NCBI GenBank assembly: GCA_017483225.1
Contig: JAFULF010000031.1
Location: forward strand, 1-42,413
Source: Alistipes sp.
Lineage (GTDB): Bacteria > Bacteroidota > Bacteroidia > Bacteroidales > Rikenellaceae
DNA: 42,413 nucleotides
Direction: 5' to 3'
In this document: positions 17,246 through 26,356 of the stretch, piece after piece
Numbering within the stretch: position 1 is the stretch's first letter
How the letters are laid out: each line of letters starts with the position of its first letter
Notes under the pieces: model-generated
The model's database searches: none
What the model saw: the letters and a program-made list of their open reading frames with translations, nothing else
What the model was told of the DNA's origin: nothing
Program-made: the position numbers and the translations under genes

Positions 17246-18463
17246 TTATGCCTTCTTTGTCTTGCGGGCGGCCTTCTTTGCCTCCAACGCCTTCTCGACC
17301 TCAATCTGGAAGTCGGAGAGAACATTCATATAGTTCATAAATGCCTCATACGACGAGCCATAAGGGTTGAAGTAGGAGTGAACGTCGCCATCCGAAAGCC
17401 ACTTGGTTGCCATATAGTAGAAGTGGTCGGATGTCTGCATAAAGTTCCAAACATAGTTGAAGTCATCGCTTTTGAGCGAGCGAACCTTATCCTTCATCTC
17501 ATAGAGTTTGCCAAACGCCTCATTTTGGAGGTCATTGCCCAGCCAGGCGGTAACATCACGCTCCTCGTCTGCCCACGACATAACGTGAGGGCAGTGGATA
17601 ACGGCTACCGGCTGGTGTGCTGCGGCGGTCTCCGAGACGGTTGCGAACTGCAAGTCGCCACGTTGCAACACCGCCTTTGGCAGGTTCTTAACGAAGTCGA
17701 AGATACCGGTCGATGCCTTCTGATGCTCACCGAAGGTCTCGTAGTCCATAAAGAGGTTTACAACCTCGCCGTCGCTCTCCGACAACCACGCTGCGTACTT
17801 GTCAGCCGTGAGCGGATACTCATCCCAGCCCTGATTCGAGAAGCGGAAGGCGATATCGTCCGAGAGCTTATAGTTACGCAACAGCAGGCGCAGGCTCTGG
17901 TCGCCGGCACTTGCATATACAAGGTTTGGCGACTTCCATCCCAACACGTGCTTTGCACCCTCGGCAAGCATAGTCTTAAAGCCCAGCTCGCCAACCATAG
18001 TGCCAATCTCGTCCGAGTAAATCAACTCCGTATTGCGGAATGCCTTCGGCTTCACACCAAACTCCTTTTTGAGCATCGCTGTATGAGCCTTAACCTGCTC
18101 CACGAAGTCCTCCTTACTCGACAACGCTGCCAGCGAGTGCGAGTAGGTCTCGGCGAGCAACTCAACACATCCCGTCTTTACCAACTCACGGAACGAGTCG
18201 AGAACCTCCGGTGCGTAGAGTTTGAACTGCTCAACGGCATTGCCCGTCAGGGAGAACGACACACGGAATGCGCCCTTATTCTCCTTGATAAGTTTGAGCA
18301 GCAGTGCATTCATAGGCAGGTAACACTCACGTGCAATCTTCTGCATAATGGCACGGTTGGTCAAATCATCGAGATAGTTGTGGTCCTTGCCGATGTTAAA
18401 GAAGCGATAGGTCTTCAATCGCCAAGGCTGATGTACCTGAAAATACAAACAAATTGTCTTCAT
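17246..18463 (-). CDS. Glycoside hydrolase family 57 protein (alpha-amylase/glucanotransferase type)
   Basis: The product has 405 residues. It starts with the GH57 N-terminus MKTICLYFQVHQPWRL (conserved His11). The nucleophile motif AFRNTELIYS gives Glu146, and the acid/base motif MDYETFGEH gives Asp240 with His247. No signal peptide is visible, so it acts on alpha-glucan inside the cell. A Lys/Ala-rich tail ends the protein. It is the last gene of the minus-strand glycogen locus, 26 bp after the GT4 gene. GH57 includes alpha-amylases, 4-alpha-glucanotransferases and branching enzymes. The short length fits the intracellular amylase-like group, but a branching role cannot be excluded, and no GlgB is present in the locus. 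Confidence 0.9.
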   Translation of the reverse strand: MKTICLYFQVHQPWRLKTYRFFNIGKDHNYLDDLTNRAIMQKIARECYLPMNALLLKLIKENKGAFRVSFSLTGNAVEQFKLYAPEVLDSFRELVKTGCVELLAETYSHSLAALSSKEDFVEQVKAHTAMLKKEFGVKPKAFRNTELIYSDEIGTMVGELGFKTMLAEGAKHVLGWKSPNLVYASAGDQSLRLLLRNYKLSDDIAFRFSNQGWDEYPLTADKYAAWLSESDGEVVNLFMDYETFGEHQKASTGIFDFVKNLPKAVLQRGDLQFATVSETAAAHQPVAVIHCPHVMSWADEERDVTAWLGNDLQNEAFGKLYEMKDKVRSLKSDDFNYVWNFMQTSDHFYYMATKWLSDGDVHSYFNPYGSSYEAFMNYMNVLSDFQIEVEKALEAKKAARKTKKA

Positions 18464-18489
18464 ATCTTTTCTTTTTTGTTATTTCTCAA

Positions 18490-19797
18490 TTATTTAACAG
18501 ATGCGATGGCATCCTCATACACACGTTTGATTTTGGAAGCGGCATCGTTCCACTTCAAGTTGGTAACCTCTTCCAGACCCTTCTCGGAGAACATCTTCGA
18601 GAGTGCAGGGTAGTTTACCAAACCGTAGATGGCATCTGCCATAGCATCCACATCCCAATAATCGACCTTGATAGCGTAGTCGAGCACCTCGGCAACACCA
18701 CTCTGCTTGGAGATGATTACCGGCACATTCTCACGCATAGCCTCCAACGGAGCGATACCGAAAGGCTCCGACACGGACGGCATAACGAAGACATCCGACA
18801 GCTGGAACATCTTATTCACGTCGTCACCACGAAGGAAGCCCGTGAAGTGGAAGCGGTCGGCAATACCCAGACGTGCCACACGGCGGATGACGTGGTTCAT
18901 CATATCGCCCGAGCCCGCCATCACAAAGCGCGCGTTAGGGCAACGCTTCAACACCTTGGCAGCCGCCTCGACGAAGTAGTCAGGGCCCTTCTGGAAGGTG
19001 ATACGACCGAGGAAGGTTACAATCTTATCCTTCACACCACGCTCCGGCAGCGGGGCATTCTTATCCGCAAAGCGCACGGCGTTATGCACCGCCACAACCT
19101 TCTCGGCAGGAACGCCGTAGCGGTTGATGATGATATTGCGTGTCAGGTTCGACACAGCGATAACACGGTCGGCAGCGTGCATACCGGCACGCTCGATAGC
19201 GTATGTCTGCGTATTGATATTCTCTCCCGAGCGGTCAAACTCCGTAGCGTGCATATGCACCACCAGCGGCTTGCCCGACACACGCTTTGCAGCGATGCCG
19301 GCGAAGTATGTGAGCCAGTCGTGAGCGTGGATAACGTCAAACTGTCCATCCAAATCCTTAGCCACCTGTGCTGCAACGATAGCATAGCGGGCAACCTCCT
19401 CCAAGAGGTTTGCGCCATACTTGCCGGAGAAGGTGTAACGCTGACTCCACACGTCGGAGGTCTCCCAACGCTTCTCGCCCGTCTTGACGAACTCGTCGTG
19501 GTAACTCTCGTAATCCTCAGGCGAGAGGTACGGTACGAGGTTGGAATCGATGTGAATGAACGACATCTTCTCGATAATATCCGCCGAGTCGTTCGACACC
19601 TTTCCAAAGACCGTTTCAACGTCACTCGCATTAACGACATCGACAAATCGCTGGTCCTCATCACCCGAAGCGTGAGGCATAACGAATGTGACATCTACGC
19701 CGTTACGTGCCAATCCACGTGTCATTCCGTAGCAGGCAGTACCCAGACCGCCGGCAATATGCGGCGGGAACTCCCATCCAAACATTAAAACCCTCAT
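18490..19797 (-). CDS. Glycosyltransferase family 4 (glycogen-synthase-like)
   Basis: The product has 435 residues with a GT-B fold. The N-terminal MRVLMFGWEFPPHIAGGLGTA motif is typical of glycogen/starch-synthase-like transferases. HAHDWLTYFAG, FLGRITFQKG and the C-terminal E-x7-E motif SEPFGIAPLEA follow. It probably moves glucose from a nucleotide sugar onto alpha-glucan in the cytoplasm, given its position 5 bp after the debranching gene and 26 bp before GH57. As the locus also has a GT3-like synthase, this could be a second synthase or a priming enzyme. Its donor nucleotide cannot be told from sequence. Confidence 0.88.
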   Translation of the reverse strand: MRVLMFGWEFPPHIAGGLGTACYGMTRGLARNGVDVTFVMPHASGDEDQRFVDVVNASDVETVFGKVSNDSADIIEKMSFIHIDSNLVPYLSPEDYESYHDEFVKTGEKRWETSDVWSQRYTFSGKYGANLLEEVARYAIVAAQVAKDLDGQFDVIHAHDWLTYFAGIAAKRVSGKPLVVHMHATEFDRSGENINTQTYAIERAGMHAADRVIAVSNLTRNIIINRYGVPAEKVVAVHNAVRFADKNAPLPERGVKDKIVTFLGRITFQKGPDYFVEAAAKVLKRCPNARFVMAGSGDMMNHVIRRVARLGIADRFHFTGFLRGDDVNKMFQLSDVFVMPSVSEPFGIAPLEAMRENVPVIISKQSGVAEVLDYAIKVDYWDVDAMADAIYGLVNYPALSKMFSEKGLEEVTNLKWNDAASKIKRVYEDAIASVK

Positions 19798-19802
19798 TGT
19801 AC

Positions 19803-21806
19803 CTATTTTTTACTGTTTTTACTCTCTTTCTTTGCTTTTGCGGCTGTACGCTTTGCCGCCTTGGCAGCCTCCGCCTCCTGCTTTTCGATGAGCTGTTTGA
19901 GGTAGAGCAGTGCCGCAACGCTCCAAGCCTGCGAGATGGCACCTCGTGGTGCAAACGGAGGATTGGCATCGTAGTACTCGGCAACCGAACCGATGCAGTA
20001 GGTCTGGATATAGTCGTCGTAGGCCTCGTACAGGTCGTTCGCCTTGGCGAGGAAACGACTGCCTTCGAGGGCAAATGCGCACTCGAAGTAGAACATCAAC
20101 GGCCATACCCACACTGCGCCATTCTTGCTGGCAGCCTCCTGCTCGATAGGGTTCTCCTTGTACGTCGATTCGAACATAGGGTCCTCCGGCGAGAGGGAGC
20201 GCAGACCGTGCGGAGTGAGCAGGTGCTGACGTACCGTAAGCAGCACGTTCACCATCTGGTGCTCGTCGAGCATACGGTATGGCAGACCGCAGGCGATAAT
20301 CTGGTTGCAACGGATAGACTTATTAGCACAGCGCATATCTACGTAGTCGGCCAAGTAGCCCTCCTCTGCGAGGTAGAACTTCTCGACAAACGACTTCTGC
20401 GTTCTCTTTGGCAGAGCCTTCCACTCCTCAACAAATGCCTTGTCGCCGCACTTCTTGGCCAACTCCAACGCATAGCATACGGCGTTGTACCAGAGGGCGT
20501 TCAACTCCACGGTATATCCGGCACGAGGTGTCTGCGGAACACCGTTCATCACGCTGTTCATCCAGCTCAAAGCGTAGCCCTCACGGGAGGCCCACACCAG
20601 ACCGTTCTCGTGCAGCGCAACGCAACCGCCGAAGAAACCGCTGCGGTATGCCGCAAGGATGCTCTTCATAGCTGCACCGTAACGCTCCCAGACAGCCTTG
20701 CCTCCGATGTGCGACTCCAACTGCTGCAAGGTCCAGAAGAACCAGAGCGGAGCATCTGCCGCAACCTCGGCGGATGCCGAGCCGGCGAAGTCGCCATTGT
20801 GCATATCGCCAACCATCGTGTCGAGCACGGCGATACAATCCTCCTTGTAGCCCTGTTCGAGTGTCAGACCCGGCAGCGAGATAAAGGTCGAGCGGCCTGC
20901 AACACCATACCACGGGTAGCCGGCAACAACCTCCGTGCGGTCACCCGGACGGCGGATGATGAACTGACGGGCCGAGTGGTGCAGACAGCTGCGGAAGTCA
21001 ATCTTATGTGTTCGGCGGGCAATCGAGGCGTCGAAAGCCTTGACGATATCCTCCGAGGAGGCCATCTCGTCCACCGAAGCGGAGAAGATGATGCTCTCGC
21101 CCTTCTGTATCTTCATCTCGAAGTAACCGGTCGTGAGCAAATCCTCGTGACCCTCGTAGCCACGCTCAATCTCCTTCTGATACTCGAAGTCGTAGTACCA
21201 ATCCGGTGCCGGAACAAACTGCGCATCATCCTTGCTCAACTGCATATGCAGCCACGGGAAGCCGTCATACAGGCGGTTTTTCACACCATTCTTGATCGGA
21301 TACGAGCGCACATTGGCGTACATATTGGCCTTCGAGAGGGCGTGCTTGTTGCGGAACGCAAGGAACGGACGCAGTCGAAGCGTAGTCTCCGAGTGTGCAT
21401 CCACAAGCGTATAGCGAATCATCAGATGGGTACGTTTGTGAATCCACAGCAGCTCCTTCTTCAAGATTACGCCGCCAACACGGTAAGTGATAGTCGGGCA
21501 CGGCGTGTACTCGAAATCGGTAATATATTTATGACCACGAGGCTCATAGACACCACGGAAGCGGTGCAGAGCCAGGTTGAACGACTGGTCGTGCTGCACG
21601 ATAGTCTCATCGAGCGACGAAAGCAGCACGTAGGCCTCCTCCGTCATATCTATCGGAGCGACAATCAGTCCGTGATACTTGCGAGTGTTACATCCCACGA
21701 TTGTAGTGCTCATATATCCACCACGGCGGTCTGTGGCAAGCATCTCTCGCTGCAACGAGTACTCTAAGTTCCCGAGTTCCCGTTTATCAAAAGTTAATCC
21801 CGGCAT
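19803..21806 (-). CDS. Glycogen debranching enzyme (amylo-alpha-1,6-glucosidase)
   Basis: The product has 667 residues. A bacterial debranching-enzyme N-terminal beta-rich domain (about 15-230; STTIVGCNTRKYHGLIVAP) precedes a GH133-type (alpha/alpha)6 catalytic domain (about 270-640). Likely acid residues are in SAEVAADAPLWFFW and AGYTVELNALWYNA. It hydrolyses alpha-1,6 branch stubs in the cytoplasm. A Lys/Ala-rich tail resembles that of the neighbouring GH57 product. The gene starts 160 bp after the synthase/phosphorylase fusion, and a hairpin terminator lies between, so it may have its own weak promoter; no full TAnnTTTG element was found there. Confidence 0.93.
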   Translation of the reverse strand: MPGLTFDKRELGNLEYSLQREMLATDRRGGYMSTTIVGCNTRKYHGLIVAPIDMTEEAYVLLSSLDETIVQHDQSFNLALHRFRGVYEPRGHKYITDFEYTPCPTITYRVGGVILKKELLWIHKRTHLMIRYTLVDAHSETTLRLRPFLAFRNKHALSKANMYANVRSYPIKNGVKNRLYDGFPWLHMQLSKDDAQFVPAPDWYYDFEYQKEIERGYEGHEDLLTTGYFEMKIQKGESIIFSASVDEMASSEDIVKAFDASIARRTHKIDFRSCLHHSARQFIIRRPGDRTEVVAGYPWYGVAGRSTFISLPGLTLEQGYKEDCIAVLDTMVGDMHNGDFAGSASAEVAADAPLWFFWTLQQLESHIGGKAVWERYGAAMKSILAAYRSGFFGGCVALHENGLVWASREGYALSWMNSVMNGVPQTPRAGYTVELNALWYNAVCYALELAKKCGDKAFVEEWKALPKRTQKSFVEKFYLAEEGYLADYVDMRCANKSIRCNQIIACGLPYRMLDEHQMVNVLLTVRQHLLTPHGLRSLSPEDPMFESTYKENPIEQEAASKNGAVWVWPLMFYFECAFALEGSRFLAKANDLYEAYDDYIQTYCIGSVAEYYDANPPFAPRGAISQAWSVAALLYLKQLIEKQEAEAAKAAKRTAAKAKKESKNSKK

Positions 21807-21904
21807 AATAAATATTAGTATTGTTTACAACTCTTTCCGTAAAGTTATTAAAAATTTCGGCAAGTTGTACTCTATTTTCTTAAAAAATCTGTTTTTTCAA
21901 TAAA

Positions 21905-21955
21905 AAAGACACAAAATCGCACTCCGCACGAGGGCGGAGTTGCAACTTTGTGCCT
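21905..21955 (-). terminator. Hairpin terminator after the GT3-GT35 fusion gene
   Basis: On the minus strand a long stem forms between CACAAAGTTGCAACTCCGC (21952-21934) and GCGGAGTGCGATTTTGTG (21927-21910) with small internal mismatches. It is followed by TCTTTTTT, about 15 nt after the stop codon. It may be partly leaky, letting downstream glycogen genes be transcribed at a lower level. Confidence 0.75.
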
Positions 21956-21967
21956 TTTCGTTATAGC

Positions 21968-24900
21968 CTATGCCCACTTAACGAGAGCGAAGTCCATTCT
22001 GTGTGGCAAGTGCTCGTTCTGAGGGAATACACGCAATGCGATATCGAATGTACCCGTCTTGCGAGGAGTGTAATCCAGAGCGTAGGTTACCAGACTGCCA
22101 TTTACGGCTACTCGCTTCAATGGCAACGAGTAATCGACATTTGCCGCATCGCCGGCAACCATCTGCTTGGCAACAACCATCTCTACGCCGATATCCTCCG
22201 GCGAGAGGTTGGCAACATCGACAGTAACCTCGTAGTGGTATGCCTCGCCTACGTAGATAGCCTCCTTATCGACACGGGCACGCTGCACGTCAAGCACCTT
22301 GACATTGTCCCACGCCGCCGAAACCTTACGCTTCCAAGCCGCAATCTCACGGGCAAGGATATAGTTGTCGGCAGTAACCTCAACCTTACGGGCAGCCAAC
22401 TTGTTGTAGAAGCGCTCCTCGTAGTCGGTGAGCATACGGTTGGTCGTAAAGTTGGATGCGATATCGGCGATACAGCTCTTAATCGAAGCAACCCACTCGG
22501 TAGGAACACCCTTCTCGTTACGTGCGTAATATTTAGGTGCAATCTGCTCCTCGATAGTCGAGTAAATCATCTCCGCATCGAGGTCATCCTGATTACGCTG
22601 GTCGGTGAAGGTGCGCTCCATAGGCAGCATCCAACCTGCACCCTCCTTGTAACCCTCGACCCACCAGCCGTCGAGTACCGAGAACTGCATAACACCATTC
22701 ATAACGCACTTCTCGCCCGAGGTACCCGAAGCCTCCAAAGGACGGGTAGGGGTATTCAACCATACATCGACACCCTGAACCATACGGCGAGCCAACTCCA
22801 TATCGTAGTTCTGCAAGAAGAGAATCTTGCCGACGAACTCAGGCATCAACGACACCTCAACGATACGCTTAATCAAATCCTGACCCGGCTTGTCGTTCGG
22901 GTGAGCCTTACCTGCGAAGATGAACTGCACAGGGCGCTCCTTGTTGTTCACGATAGCCGACAGACGCTCCAAGTTGGTGAAGAGCAGGTATGCACGCTTG
23001 TAGGTTGCGAAACGACGTGCAAAACCGATAGTGAGCACCTCCGGCTTGATACGCTCCGAAACCTGTACCAACTGACGAGGCGAGTCGAAACGCACCTGCG
23101 AAGGGTCGGTATAGCGGCGCTTGATGGTCTTGATGAGGCGGTTTTTGAGGAACATACGCTCGTTCCACAGCTCCTCATCCGAAATCTCGTTCACCTTCTG
23201 CCACTCCGGAATGTTGTATGCGTGACCCTCGAAGCCCTTAGGGAAGAAGCGTGAGTAGAGGCGGCGCATATTCGACGCTGTCCAAGTCGGGAAGTGAACA
23301 CCATTGGTAACGTAGCCGATGTGCAACTCGTTCTTGAAGTAGCCCGGCCACATATTGCCCAAGATATCCTTCGACACCTCGCCGTGCAACCACGACACAC
23401 CATTAACCTCCTGCGACAGGTTACAAGCGAGCACCGACATCGAGAACTTCTCGTTAGGGTCGTTAGGGTTTACCTTACCGAGGTTGATATACTGGTCCCA
23501 AGTGATGCCGAGCACATCCGGATAGTGCGACATATACTGACGAATCATCGACTCCGGGAAGGCATCGTGTCCTGCCGGTACCGGCGTGTGGGTTGTAAAG
23601 AGCGACGATGCACGAACAACCTCCAACGCCTCCGAGAAGGAGAGCTTCTGACGAGCGATGAGGTTGCGAATGCGCTCAATGCCGATAAATGCGGCGTGAC
23701 CCTCGTTGCAGTGGTAAACATCCTGCTTGATGCCCATCTTTGCCAGAGCACGGATACCGCCGACACCGAGCAGAATCTCCTGCTTCAAGCGGTTCTCCCA
23801 GTCGCCACCATAGAGGTAGTGTGTTACCTGACGGTCCTCTTCGAGGTTTGCCTCGTAGTCGGCATCGAGCAGGTAGAGTGCTGTACGACCCACCATACAA
23901 CGCCATACACGAGCGTAGAGGGTACGACCCGGATATGCAATCTGGACAGTTATCCAGCTGCCATCCTCGTCACGTACAGGCGAGATTGGCAACTTGTAGA
24001 AGTTCTGCGGCTCATAGACAGCCTCCTGTGCGCCCTGCGAAGAGAGTCGCTGGGTGAAGTATCCGTAGCGGTAGAGCAGACCGACAGCAACCATCGGCAC
24101 ATTCTTGTCCGACGCCTCCTTCAAGTAGTCACCGGCCAAGATACCAAGACCGCCCGAGTAGATTTTGAGCGTGTGGTGCAGACCATACTCCATCGAGAAG
24201 TATGCAATCTTCGGAGTCTCCTCGGCAGGAGCCTCGTTCATATACTCCTGGAACTGCGCATATACGGCATCCATCTTTGCGAGGAACTCCTTGTCCTCCT
24301 CCAACTCTGCCAGACGCTCGATAGAGAGCTTGTCGAGCAGGGCGATAGGGTTGCGATTAACCTCAATCCACAAATCCTTGTCGATATACTCGAACAGGTC
24401 ACGTGCACCGAGAGTCCAGCTCCACCACAAGTTGCGGGAGAGCTCCTCCAAAGCACGCAGGCGATGAGGCAGAGCCTTCTCCACCATCACACGCTGCCAC
24501 GATGGGCGCTCGGTAGCCAGCTGCTGGCGCACGAAGTTAATCTGCTCGTTGCGGCCGCCGCCGTCACCCAGCACTGCACGGTGGGTGCGGGAGATACAGC
24601 TCTCCATAGCAGCCTCGTAGAGCGACATATAATATTTGTAGAGGTTGCTCCACAACGCACGCTTCGAGAGCTCGTATGCCGAAGCACGTACCTCGGCAAC
24701 CTCCTCTTCGAGCAGGTCGGCGAACTCAACCACGTGCTCCGCAATGGCTGCCGCAGCATCACGACCATTGGCATCGTTGCGCTCGATTACCGTAATACCC
24801 TCGTGCTCGGTGAGCGACGCTGCCCACACGCCGAAGCCTGCGAGGTTTGTCGTGATTGTAGGCACCGAGAAGGCGATAGATTCCAGCGGAGTATATCCCC

Positions 24901-26218
24901 ACGGCTCATAGTACGAAGGGAAGATGGTCAAATCCATACCGACGAGCAACTCGTAGTAGTTCTTGTTGAAGATGCCGTCGTTCTGGTTCAAGTATGTAGG
25001 AACGAAGATAACCTTAACCTTCAAGCCGTCGTTATCGAGCACCGTTCCGTCGATAGCCTGCGCAATCTGGTCCCAAGCGTGGTTGTCGAGGTAGTGCGTC
25101 GAGTGGCGATACTGCGATGCGTCGATAGCGTTGCTCTTATCCTGCAAGTACTTCTGCAAATCGACACGTGCGCCGTGGTTAGCGGCAGGCACGGTTACGT
25201 ATGCAAGAATCTCACGGTCGAGCTTCTCCGACACTGCCAGGCTCTTCAATGCCTCGAAGAAGACATCCAGGCCCTTGTTGTGGAACTCGTAGCGGCCGCT
25301 GGTACCGATGATGATAGGCTCCTGCTGGAACTTATAGCCGAGGCAAGCCTCCGCAACCTCAATCATCGAGCGACGTGCCTCCTTACGCTTTGCCACGTAC
25401 TCGGCACCCATCCATACAAAGTCGTTCTCGAAGCCGTTTGGTGTAACGACATCAACCTCCTTGCCGAGCAGGTACTTACACTCACGAGCCGTAATCTCGC
25501 TCACGGTAGCAAATGCATCGTGGTACTGCGCACCGGCCTTCTCAATCGAGTGCTTCGCAGTCACATTGAACTGGCGAGCCAACTCGTCGGCGTTGAACTT
25601 GGTCAAGTCGCCATACAGAGGCAGGCGGTTACCCGCAATGCAGCGACCCATAACGGTTGCGTGCGTGGTCATCACGGTAGCCACGTATGGAGCGTGCTGG
25701 CGGAGGTAAAGACCGCCCGAGCAGGTCATCCACTCGTGGAAGTGAGCCACCACCTTGTCGGTTGTCGAGCAGAAGTTCTCGACATACGACTCGATTACAC
25801 GACCTGCGATGTGTCCGAAGAGCACAGGCTCGATATAATCCCACTGACCCGAAAGCGAGTCCACACGATATGTATCCCAGAGATTTTTGAGGATATCGTC
25901 CTTCTGTGCGAAGTGTGTAGTAAAGTCGATAAGAATAGCGATAGGGTTACCAACCACATTCCAACGTCCTATGCGGACACGGATACCCTCATTGTAGAGG
26001 GTCTGACGCCACGCTTTCAGAAGCGTTGCATCCTCCTCAAACTCACTGTTCCCATTATCCTGCGAGAAGTCCGGACCGATAACCATATAGTTATTGCCCA
26101 AGAATTTTGTCGCAGTCAAAGCCTTGGTTGCAACCACGGTGTGGATACCTCCAACCTTGTTGCAAACCTCCCAACTCACCTCGAAGAGGGTTGCCGGTGT
26201 AAATTTCTTGTCGTTCAT
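21968..26218 (-). CDS. Fused GT3-like glycogen synthase and GT35 alpha-glucan phosphorylase
   Basis: One uninterrupted frame encodes 1416 residues. The N-terminal part (about 1-550) resembles eukaryote-type glycogen synthase: LFEVSWEVCNKVGGIHTVVATKA-like start (12-34), FHEWMTCSGG, TTHATVMGR, and the E-x7-E motif YEPWGYTPLES near 437-447. A linker near 550-575 leads to a phosphorylase (about 580-1250): an N-terminal DUF3417-like segment (ALEELSRNLWWSW), AYFSMEYGLH, GYVTNGVH, and EASGTSGEK with the PLP lysine near 1168. A beta-domain of about 130 residues ends the protein. It therefore joins synthesis (UDP-glucose presumed) with phosphorolysis to glucose-1-phosphate on one cytoplasmic chain. 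It has a TATCTTTG promoter element. The two halves are separate proteins in most organisms. Confidence 0.93.
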   Translation of the reverse strand: MNDKKFTPATLFEVSWEVCNKVGGIHTVVATKALTATKFLGNNYMVIGPDFSQDNGNSEFEEDATLLKAWRQTLYNEGIRVRIGRWNVVGNPIAILIDFTTHFAQKDDILKNLWDTYRVDSLSGQWDYIEPVLFGHIAGRVIESYVENFCSTTDKVVAHFHEWMTCSGGLYLRQHAPYVATVMTTHATVMGRCIAGNRLPLYGDLTKFNADELARQFNVTAKHSIEKAGAQYHDAFATVSEITARECKYLLGKEVDVVTPNGFENDFVWMGAEYVAKRKEARRSMIEVAEACLGYKFQQEPIIIGTSGRYEFHNKGLDVFFEALKSLAVSEKLDREILAYVTVPAANHGARVDLQKYLQDKSNAIDASQYRHSTHYLDNHAWDQIAQAIDGTVLDNDGLKVKVIFVPTYLNQNDGIFNKNYYELLVGMDLTIFPSYYEPWGYTPLESIAFSVPTITTNLAGFGVWAASLTEHEGITVIERNDANGRDAAAAIAEHVVEFADLLEEEVAEVRASAYELSKRALWSNLYKYYMSLYEAAMESCISRTHRAVLGDGGGRNEQINFVRQQLATERPSWQRVMVEKALPHRLRALEELSRNLWWSWTLGARDLFEYIDKDLWIEVNRNPIALLDKLSIERLAELEEDKEFLAKMDAVYAQFQEYMNEAPAEETPKIAYFSMEYGLHHTLKIYSGGLGILAGDYLKEASDKNVPMVAVGLLYRYGYFTQRLSSQGAQEAVYEPQNFYKLPISPVRDEDGSWITVQIAYPGRTLYARVWRCMVGRTALYLLDADYEANLEEDRQVTHYLYGGDWENRLKQEILLGVGGIRALAKMGIKQDVYHCNEGHAAFIGIERIRNLIARQKLSFSEALEVVRASSLFTTHTPVPAGHDAFPESMIRQYMSHYPDVLGITWDQYINLGKVNPNDPNEKFSMSVLACNLSQEVNGVSWLHGEVSKDILGNMWPGYFKNELHIGYVTNGVHFPTWTASNMRRLYSRFFPKGFEGHAYNIPEWQKVNEISDEELWNERMFLKNRLIKTIKRRYTDPSQVRFDSPRQLVQVSERIKPEVLTIGFARRFATYKRAYLLFTNLERLSAIVNNKERPVQFIFAGKAHPNDKPGQDLIKRIVEVSLMPEFVGKILFLQNYDMELARRMVQGVDVWLNTPTRPLEASGTSGEKCVMNGVMQFSVLDGWWVEGYKEGAGWMLPMERTFTDQRNQDDLDAEMIYSTIEEQIAPKYYARNEKGVPTEWVASIKSCIADIASNFTTNRMLTDYEERFYNKLAARKVEVTADNYILAREIAAWKRKVSAAWDNVKVLDVQRARVDKEAIYVGEAYHYEVTVDVANLSPEDIGVEMVVAKQMVAGDAANVDYSLPLKRVAVNGSLVTYALDYTPRKTGTFDIALRVFPQNEHLPHRMDFALVKWA

Positions 26219-26258
26219 AATTATCTGATTGTATTATACTTTACAATTTTAGCCGTGG

Positions 26259-26266
26259 CAAAGATA
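26259..26266 (-). promoter_or_regulatory. -7 element of the glycogen fusion gene
   Basis: TATCTTTG on the minus strand (26266-26259) lies about 40 bp before the start codon. No TTTG occurs at the expected -33 distance, suggesting a weaker or activator-dependent promoter. Confidence 0.55.
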
Positions 26267-26356
26267 GTGCTTTGCAACGAGAAATAAAAATGTTTTATTA
26301 AAATTTTTTAAGAATATTACCTTATATTTATATTATTCATCGTTTTTATATCGCAT

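Noticed and set aside
19707-21767. A 686-codon plus-strand frame opposite the debranching enzyme
   Set aside because: It is an antisense artefact of GC-rich third positions; the minus strand has intact debranching motifs.
23294-26287. A 997-codon open frame antisense to the glycogen fusion gene
   Set aside because: It mirrors the codon bias of the real gene, has no recognisable domain and no promoter, while the opposite strand shows clear GT3 and GT35 motifs.
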